NCBI GenBank assembly: GCA_002256005.1
Contig: NKIQ01000011.1
Coordinates: 1 to 64,000, forward strand
DNA: 64,000 nt
Direction: 5' to 3'
DNA from: Alphaproteobacteria bacterium PA4
GTDB lineage: Bacteria > Pseudomonadota > Alphaproteobacteria > Sphingomonadales > Sphingomonadaceae
Numbering within the stretch: the first letter of the stretch is position 1; each line of letters begins with the position of its first letter. Of the stretch, positions 58,090 to 64,000 are shown in pieces. The notes below the pieces were generated by a model. The model did not search any database. It saw nothing but the letters and a program-made list of their open reading frames with translations, and had not been told where the DNA came from. A program made the position numbers and the translations under genes.

Positions 58090-58806
58090 ATGCGCCCGAA
58101 AATCCTGCTGGTCGAAGACGATGCCAATCTGGTTGAACTGGTCAGCTACAATCTGGAAAAGGAAGGCTTTGACGTCATCCGCACCGGCGATGGTGAGGAA
58201 GCGCTGGTGCTGGCCCAGGAGGACAAGCCCGATCTCGTCATCCTCGACTGGATGATCGCCAATCTGTCGGGCATCGAGGTCTGCCGCCGCCTGCGCCGTG
58301 CGCCTGCCACCGCCAATCTGCCGATCGTCATGCTGACAGCGCGCGCCGAGGAGGCCGATCGCATCCGTGGCCTCGAAACCGGTGCCGATGATTATATCAC
58401 CAAGCCGTTCAGCCCGCGCGAACTCATCGCCCGGCTGCGCGCCGTGCTGCGCCGGCTGCGCCCGGCGCTGTCCGGCGGCAATCTTGACTATGCCGGCATC
58501 ACCATGGACACCTCGGCGCATCGCGTCACCCGCGATGGCCGCACCGTGCAGCTGGGGCCGACGGAGTTCCGCCTGCTCCGCCACTTCCTCGAACACCCCG
58601 GCCGCGTCTTCAGCCGCGAGCAATTGCTCGATGCCGTCTGGGGCCGCGATGTCTATGTCGAACAGCGCACCGTCGATGTGCACATCCGCCGGCTGCGCAA
58701 GGCGGTGAATAGCACGTCGGGGACGGAAGAACTGCCCGATGTCATCCGCACCGTGCGCTCCGCCGGCTATGCGCTGGATGCGGAGCCCGTGCTGGTGCGC
58801 GCCTGA
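58090..58806 (+). CDS. phoB: Phosphate regulon response regulator PhoB
   Basis: ILLVEDDANLVELVSYNLEKEGFDVI; LVILDWMIANLSGIEVCR; GADDYITKPFSPRELIARLRAVLRR; winged-helix tail. Confidence 0.95.
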   Translation: MRPKILLVEDDANLVELVSYNLEKEGFDVIRTGDGEEALVLAQEDKPDLVILDWMIANLSGIEVCRRLRRAPATANLPIVMLTARAEEADRIRGLETGADDYITKPFSPRELIARLRAVLRRLRPALSGGNLDYAGITMDTSAHRVTRDGRTVQLGPTEFRLLRHFLEHPGRVFSREQLLDAVWGRDVYVEQRTVDVHIRRLRKAVNSTSGTEELPDVIRTVRSAGYALDAEPVLVRA

Positions 58807-58840
58807 CACCGAAGCGCATGGACATGAACGGGTAGGAAGC

Positions 58841-58989
58841 GCCTCCGGCGTCCCGGATCGGTGTCCGGGATGACGGGGCCGCAGGCCCCAGACCCCATTT
58901 CGCTTTCATCGGGCCTGGAAAACCGCCTGCGGTGCCGTGCACCAGCCAGTTAATGGGGTCTGGGGCCTACGGCCCCAGCCGCCGGAGGC
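58841..58989. repeat. Family 1 palindromic repeat with family 2 half-repeat inserted in left arm; loop inverted relative to the 19.6/35.2 kb copies
   Basis: gcctccggcg|tcccggatcggtgtccgggatgac|ggggccgcaggccccagacccc ... ggggtctggggcctacggccccagccgccggaggc. Confidence 0.85.
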
Positions 58990-59111
58990 TCTGCTTGGCG
59001 CCGATGCGTCATGGCTAATGCGATCTGGTGAAAGGCGCCGACATCCGATGGCCTGAACGACGTGTCGCACGTCAGCCCCCTTTGCGTTCGCCGCGCCAGC
59101 CGCTAAACAGC

Positions 59112-59126
59112 TGACGTTTACGTAAC
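59112..59126 (+). promoter_or_regulatory. Candidate palindromic operator (tgacgtttacgtaac)
   Basis: Contains TTACGTAA palindrome ~18 bp upstream of the SDR start. Confidence 0.35.
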
Positions 59127-59143
59127 CGGGGCTTTGAAATCTC

Positions 59144-60040
59144 ATGACAATGCGTTTCGACAATCAGGTGGCCATCGTGACCGGCGCCGGCGGCGGCCTT
59201 GGCCGCGCCTATGCGCTGGAGCTGGCGCGGCGCGGTGCCAAGGTCGTGGTCAATGATCTGGGCGGCGCCCGCGATGGTTCGGGCAGCTCGCTGTCGGCGG
59301 CGCAGACCGTCGTCGACGAGATCACCGCGATGGGCGGCGAGGCGATGGCCAATGGTGCCAGCGTCACCGATGCCGCTGCCGTCGAGAAGATGGTCGCCGT
59401 CGTCAAGGAACGCTGGGGCCGCATCGACATCCTGATCAACAACGCCGGCATCCTGCGCGACAAGACCTTTGTGAAGATGAGCCATGACGATTTCCGCCAG
59501 GTGCTCGACGTGCATCTGATGGGCAGCGTCATCTGCACCAAGGCGGTGTGGGAGATCATGCGCGAACAGGCCTATGGCCGCATCCTGATGACGACCAGCT
59601 CGACCGGTCTCTATGGCAATTTCGGCCAGGCCAATTATGGCGCCGCCAAGCTCGGTCTCGTCGGCCTGATGAAGACGCTGGTGCTGGAAGGCGCCAAATA
59701 CAATGTCCGCTGCAACACCATCGCGCCGCTGGCCGCCACCCGCATGACCGAGGATCTGATGCCGGCGGAACTGCTGGCCAGGATGGGCCCGGAAACCGTG
59801 GTGCCGGCTGCCGTCTATCTGGTGAGCACCGATGCGCCGACCAACGCCATCATCAACGCCGGCGGCGGCGGTTTCGAACGCGCCTATGTGACGCTGACCA
59901 AGGGCATCCATGTTGCGCCTGAGGACATGACCGCCGAAACCGTGGCGGCGCGCTTTGCCGAGATCAGCGACCGCACCGGTGAAGTGGTGCCGGACACGGG
60001 TTCGGCGCAGGGCGCCATGGCGCTGGGCGGCGGCCAGTAA
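59144..60040 (+). CDS. SDR family, hydroxyacyl-CoA dehydrogenase (multifunctional-enzyme type)
   Basis: RFDNQVAIVTGAGGGLGRAYALELARRGAKVVVNDLGGARDGSGSS; YGAAKLGLVGLMKTL. Confidence 0.92.
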   Translation: MTMRFDNQVAIVTGAGGGLGRAYALELARRGAKVVVNDLGGARDGSGSSLSAAQTVVDEITAMGGEAMANGASVTDAAAVEKMVAVVKERWGRIDILINNAGILRDKTFVKMSHDDFRQVLDVHLMGSVICTKAVWEIMREQAYGRILMTTSSTGLYGNFGQANYGAAKLGLVGLMKTLVLEGAKYNVRCNTIAPLAATRMTEDLMPAELLARMGPETVVPAAVYLVSTDAPTNAIINAGGGGFERAYVTLTKGIHVAPEDMTAETVAARFAEISDRTGEVVPDTGSAQGAMALGGGQ

Positions 60041-60046
60041 GCGATA

Positions 60047-60076
60047 GCGCCGGGGCCCGCCTGCGGGTCCCGGCGC
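60047..60076 (+). terminator. Candidate hairpin terminator after SDR gene
   Basis: gcgccggggcccgc-ct-gcgggtcccggcgc, 14-bp stem with one G:T; no strong U-tract. Confidence 0.5.
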
Positions 60077-60175
60077 CTGTCCAGCGGCGCTTAACGCGAC
60101 ACTAGCGCGACGCCTCAATCGCGCTTTCGAATTCCGCTAAGTTCTTGTAAAATATGGCGAAAACGCCGGAGACCC

Positions 60176-60562
60176 TCAGGCGGCCAGCGCCCGCACGATC
60201 GCCCAGCCGCTGAGCATGGCCAGCACGCCCCAGGTGCCCAGCACGCCGATGACGCGATAGGGGTTGGCCCCGGTCTTGGCCATGCCGATGGCGTGCGCCA
60301 CGCGGGCGATGACCAGCACGCCGCCGGCGACGCCGAGCAGCACCGGCGCCCGCTGCACCGACACTTCGATGCTGCCCATCAGGATCAGGCAGATCGGCAC
60401 ATATTCGGCGAAATTGGCATGGGCGCGGATGCGGCCGAGCAGCAGCGCATCGCCGCCATCACCCAGCGACACCTGCGCGGACTGGCGCACCTGCACCACC
60501 TGCCACGACAGGATGACGAACAACAGGCCGAGCAGCCCGGCGGTCAGCAGTGTAACGGTCAT
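60176..60562 (-). CDS. MAPEG family membrane protein
   Basis: GGDALLLGRIRAHANFAEYVPICLILMGSIE ... VARVAHAIGMAKTG. Confidence 0.88.
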   Translation of the reverse strand: MTVTLLTAGLLGLLFVILSWQVVQVRQSAQVSLGDGGDALLLGRIRAHANFAEYVPICLILMGSIEVSVQRAPVLLGVAGGVLVIARVAHAIGMAKTGANPYRVIGVLGTWGVLAMLSGWAIVRALAA

Positions 60563-60583
60563 GTCAGCCCCCTCAGCGCCCGC

Positions 60584-61390
60584 TCAGCCGGCGGCCGGCG
60601 CCGGGCGCGGCGCCTTTTTGGCGATCAACGCATAGCTGCGCTCATACCATTTCGAGCCGGGGTAATTGTTGCCCAGCACCGCCGCCGTCTTGCGGGCTTC
60701 CTCCGGCAGGCCCAGCGCCAGATAGGTTTCGACCAGCCGGTGCAGCGCTTCGGGCGTGTGGCTGGTCGTGTCATACTGGTCGATGACGGTACGGAACCGG
60801 CTGATGGCGGCGAGGTAGAGGCCCTGGTTCTGGTAGAAGCGGCCGACCTCCATCTCCTTGCCGGCGAGGTGATCGCGGGCCAGGTCGATCTTCAGCCGGG
60901 CATCGGCGGCATAATCGGTGTTGGGATAGCGGCGGATCAGCTCGCCAAAGGCATCCAGCGCCTGCTGGGTAATCTTCTGGTCGCGCTGCACGCCGGAAAT
61001 CTGCTCATAATAGCTGACGGCGATCATGTAATAGGCATAGGGCGCCTCGCGGCTGCCGGGGTGCAGCGACAGGAAGCGCTGGGCGGCGCCGATGGCCTCG
61101 GCATAATCCTGGGCGACGAAATAGGAAAAGGCGCTCATCAGCTGGGCGCGGCGCGCCCAGATCGAATAGGGGTGCTGGCGCTCGACCTCGTCGAACATCG
61201 CCGCCGCGGTCTTGTACTGCTGGCGGTCGAGATTGTCCTTGGCGACCAGATACAGCGTCTCGACATCGCGGGCGATGTAGCTCTGGTCCTTCTTGCCCTT
61301 GTTGGTCGCGCAGCCGGCGAGCGCGAGGCCGGCGGCAACAATGAGCAGGCCAGAGCGAAACAGGGTGGGGCGAAACACGCGGGTCATCAT
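60584..61390 (-). CDS. bamD: Outer membrane protein assembly factor BamD
   Basis: Lipobox LALAGCATN; DRQQYKTAAAMFDEVERQHPYSIWARRAQLMSAFSYF; FGELIRRYPNTDYAADARLKI. Confidence 0.93.
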   Translation of the reverse strand: MMTRVFRPTLFRSGLLIVAAGLALAGCATNKGKKDQSYIARDVETLYLVAKDNLDRQQYKTAAAMFDEVERQHPYSIWARRAQLMSAFSYFVAQDYAEAIGAAQRFLSLHPGSREAPYAYYMIAVSYYEQISGVQRDQKITQQALDAFGELIRRYPNTDYAADARLKIDLARDHLAGKEMEVGRFYQNQGLYLAAISRFRTVIDQYDTTSHTPEALHRLVETYLALGLPEEARKTAAVLGNNYPGSKWYERSYALIAKKAPRPAPAAG

Positions 61391-61481
61391 GGCGCTTTCC
61401 TAGGTCGAATTCGCGTCACTGGCTATAGCGCGATTGCGCCGCCCAGCCATGCCGGTCGCGGCTGAACCGGGGATGAGCGGC

Positions 61482-61997
61482 TCAGCGCCCGCGAAAGCCG
61501 ATCTGGCCCAGCAACTCCCACGGCCCATCGCAATAGCGCCAGACGGCGATGGCGACGGCCTGGGTGCGGAAGGGCGCCACCGCCGCCTCCAGCCGGAGCA
61601 GCGTCGCCCTGGCTTCCGCCGGCGTCACCTTGTTCTGGAGGGTCAGGTGCGGCTGGAAACCGGCGCGGTCCTGCGGGATCAGCAGCGTGTCCCAGCCGGC
61701 GGCGAGCTCGGCGCGCACGGCTTCCAGTTCCGGGCTGTGCAGCTTCAGCGCCACGCCGCCGCCCAGCGACTTCAGGCCGGTGACGGCAATCTCCGGTGGC
61801 GGCACCTCGCCACAGACCACCCGCAGCCGCCGCTTCACCGCCGCCAGCTCGCGCCCCGGCAGCTGGTGGAACAGGCTGATGTGCGCCGGCACACGGTTCA
61901 GCGCCGGGGGATAATGCGCGCGGCGCAGCGCCTCGCAGCGGGCCTGATCGGCGGGGGGCAGCAGGGCGGTGAGGATGAGGGGGCGGGGGTCGGACAT
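61482..61997 (-). CDS. 2'-5' RNA ligase family protein
   Basis: VPAHISLFHQLPGREL (HxS/T) and FQPHLTLQNKV (HxT) two-histidine phosphoesterase motifs. Confidence 0.85.
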   Translation of the reverse strand: MSDPRPLILTALLPPADQARCEALRRAHYPPALNRVPAHISLFHQLPGRELAAVKRRLRVVCGEVPPPEIAVTGLKSLGGGVALKLHSPELEAVRAELAAGWDTLLIPQDRAGFQPHLTLQNKVTPAEARATLLRLEAAVAPFRTQAVAIAVWRYCDGPWELLGQIGFRGR

Positions 61998-62012
61998 GGT
62001 GGGGACTTGGGG

Positions 62013-62062
62013 AAAAAAAGGGCCTCCGGCGGCTGGGGCCTCAGGCCCCCGCCGCCGGAGGC
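62013..62062 (-). terminator. Collapsed family 1 repeat acting as intrinsic terminator of the aldehyde dehydrogenase gene
   Basis: gcctccggcggctggggcc-tca-ggcccccgccgccggaggc (18/19 bp stem, 3-nt loop); minus-strand T7 tract follows (aaaaaaa on +). Confidence 0.8.
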
Positions 62063-62066
62063 AGAA

Positions 62067-63509
62067 TCACATGTCCCCCGCCCGCCGCCGGATGACCAGA
62101 TTGCGGATTTCGGTCATGTCTTCCATGGCGAAGCGGATGCCTTCGCGGCCGAGGCCCGAATCCTTGACGCCGCCATAGGGCATGTTGTCGACGCGGTAGC
62201 TGGGCACGTCGTTGATGACGACGCCGCCGACATCGAGCCGGTCCCAGGCCTTCAGCATCTTGAACAGGTCGCGGGTGAAGAGGCCGGCCTGCAGGCCGAA
62301 CTTGCTGTCGTTGACCTCGGCGAGCGCGGCATCGAAATCGGTGAAGCGCGAGAAGAAGGCGACCGGGCCAAAGGCTTCCTCGCGATAGAGGTGGCAGTCG
62401 CGCGGTACGCCTTCGAGCAGGGTGGCGGCGAGCATGGCGCCGTCGCGGGTGCCGCCGCAGAGCAATGTGGCGCCGGCGGCGCGGGCCTCGGCGATCCAGC
62501 CGTCGAGCCGGGCGGCTTCCTTCACATCGATCATCGGGCCGATGAAGGTGGCTTCGTCGCTGGGGTTGCCGGCGATCAGCGCGCGTGTGCGGCTGACCAG
62601 CTTGTCGCGGAAGGCGTCATAGACATCGGCATGGACGATGATGCGCTGCACGCCGATGCAGGACTGGCCGGACTGGTAGAAGGCGCCGAACACGGTGCGA
62701 TCGGCGGCATCGTCGAGATCGGCGTCGCGGTCGATGATCACCGCGGCATTGCCGCCGAGTTCGAGCACGACCTTCTTTTTCCCCGCGCGCGCCTTCAGGT
62801 CCCAGCCGACATCGGGCGAGCCGGTGAAGCTGAGCAATTTCAGCCGGTCATCGGTGGTGAACAGGTCGGCGCCCTCGCGATGGGCCGGCAGGATCGAGAA
62901 GGCGCCCGGCGGCAGCGCGGTTTCGGCGAGCACTTCGCCGATGATGATGGCACCCAGCGGCGTGCGGCTGGCCGGTTTCATGACGAACGGGCAGCCGACG
63001 GCGATGGCCGGGGCGATCTTGTGGGCGGCGAGGTTGAGCGGGAAGTTGAAGGGCGAAATGAAGCTGCACGGGCCGATCGGCACGCGCTTCCACATGCCCT
63101 GATAGCCTTTGGCGCGCGGGCTGATGTCGAGCGGCTGCACTTCGCCGGTCATCCGCACGCTTTCCTCGGCGGCGATGCGGAAGGTGTCGATCAGCCGGCC
63201 GACCTCGCCGCGCGAATCGCGGATGGGCTTGCCGGCCTCGATGCACAGCGCCGCCGCCAGTTCCTCGGCGCGCTCGGTAAAGCGGGTGACGCAATGGGCG
63301 AGCACGGCCTGGCGTTCATAGGCGGCCATGCGCGCCATCGGCTCGGCGGCCGCCACCGCCGCGGCGATGCCGCGATCGATGGTGGCGGCATCGGCCATGG
63401 CGACACGGGTGGCGATTTCGCCGGTGAATTTGTCGGTGATGGCAAGATCGGTGTTGGGCTGCTCCGCCCTGTTGGCGAGGTAGAGCGGATAGTGCGGGCG
63501 CAGCGCCAT
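62067..63509 (-). CDS. Aldehyde dehydrogenase family protein
   Basis: LSFTGSPDVGWDLKARAGKKKVVLELGGNAAVIIDRDADLD ... YQSGQSCIGVQRIIV (catalytic Cys). Confidence 0.95.
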   Translation of the reverse strand: MALRPHYPLYLANRAEQPNTDLAITDKFTGEIATRVAMADAATIDRGIAAAVAAAEPMARMAAYERQAVLAHCVTRFTERAEELAAALCIEAGKPIRDSRGEVGRLIDTFRIAAEESVRMTGEVQPLDISPRAKGYQGMWKRVPIGPCSFISPFNFPLNLAAHKIAPAIAVGCPFVMKPASRTPLGAIIIGEVLAETALPPGAFSILPAHREGADLFTTDDRLKLLSFTGSPDVGWDLKARAGKKKVVLELGGNAAVIIDRDADLDDAADRTVFGAFYQSGQSCIGVQRIIVHADVYDAFRDKLVSRTRALIAGNPSDEATFIGPMIDVKEAARLDGWIAEARAAGATLLCGGTRDGAMLAATLLEGVPRDCHLYREEAFGPVAFFSRFTDFDAALAEVNDSKFGLQAGLFTRDLFKMLKAWDRLDVGGVVINDVPSYRVDNMPYGGVKDSGLGREGIRFAMEDMTEIRNLVIRRRAGDM

Positions 63510-63549
63510 GGGGGAGGTCCTTTTTGCGGTCAGCGCCCGATAGCGCCGC

Positions 63550-64000
63550 TCATACGGTCAGCACAACCTTGCCGGTCGCCTTGCGATCCATCATCCAGCG
63601 AATGGCGGCCGGGCCTTCGTCGAGCGTGAAGTGGCGCGAGACATGCGGCTTCAGCTTCCCGGAATTGTACCAGGCCAGCAGCTCCGCCATGTTCTCGCGG
63701 TGCAGCGGCGCTTCGGCCTGGGTGAAGGCGCCCCAGAACACGCCGACGATGCTGGCGCCCTTGATCAGCGGCAGGTTGAGCGGCAGCGACGGGATGGCGC
63801 CACCGGCAAAGCCGACGACGAGGTAGCGGCCGTTCCAGGCGATGCTGCGGAACGCCGGCTCGGCAAAGCGGTCGCCGACCGGATCATAGACGACATCGAC
63901 GCCGCGGCCGCCGGTAAGCGCCTTGACGCGGTCCTTCAGGTCTTCCGTCGCATAGTTGATGACCTCGTCGGCGCCATATTCACGGCACAGCGCCAGCTTC
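63550..64000 (-). CDS. NADPH:quinone oxidoreductase family (zinc-type MDR), C-terminal part, truncated by window end
   Basis: Minus-strand translation ends ...MFWGAFTQAEAPLHRENMAELLAWYNSGKLKPHVSRHFTLDEGPAAIRWMMDRKATGKVVLTV. Confidence 0.85.
   Translation of the reverse strand, partial: KLALCREYGADEVINYATEDLKDRVKALTGGRGVDVVYDPVGDRFAEPAFRSIAWNGRYLVVGFAGGAIPSLPLNLPLIKGASIVGVFWGAFTQAEAPLHRENMAELLAWYNSGKLKPHVSRHFTLDEGPAAIRWMMDRKATGKVVLTV

Noticed and set aside
60090-60175. AT-rich stretch between convergent SDR and MAPEG genes as an sRNA gene
   Set aside because: No convincing promoter-terminator pair; insufficient evidence.

Overview
This 64 kb, high-GC window looks like an alphaproteobacterial chromosome segment, most likely Sphingomonadales (inferred from GcrA, a PEPxxWA-CTERM protein and overall gene content). 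It is densely packed with protein genes. I see no rRNA, tRNA or CRISPR array. Recognisable modules include PHA synthase and depolymerase, cysD-cysNC-cysQ, tonB-exbB-exbD-exbD, glmU-glmS, and phoR-pstSCAB-phoU-phoB preceded by a 22-bp-periodic pho-box array. Most genes are core metabolism. Five things stand out. (1) A small, AT-richer, two-gene overlapping islet (about 11.4-13.1 kb) encodes a NADAR-family protein and a PRPP-loop phosphoribosyltransferase-like protein; this is the best candidate for a poorly described conflict/defence or nucleic-acid ADP-ribosylation system. (2) A family of dispersed, nested palindromic repeats sits almost exclusively at gene 3' ends. It includes two copies of a MITE-like element with terminal inverted repeats, nested composites of two repeat families, collapsed hairpins, and at least one copy that makes an intrinsic terminator. 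(3) A TetR regulator is fused to a VOC-like domain and carries a perfect 13-bp-arm palindrome over its own start codon. (4) A perfect intrinsic terminator lies between divergent phaC and alaC, implying an unannotated short transcript or small ORF. (5) A helically phased G/C-tract repeat lies upstream of cysD. All family names come from reading the translations; no database search was run.
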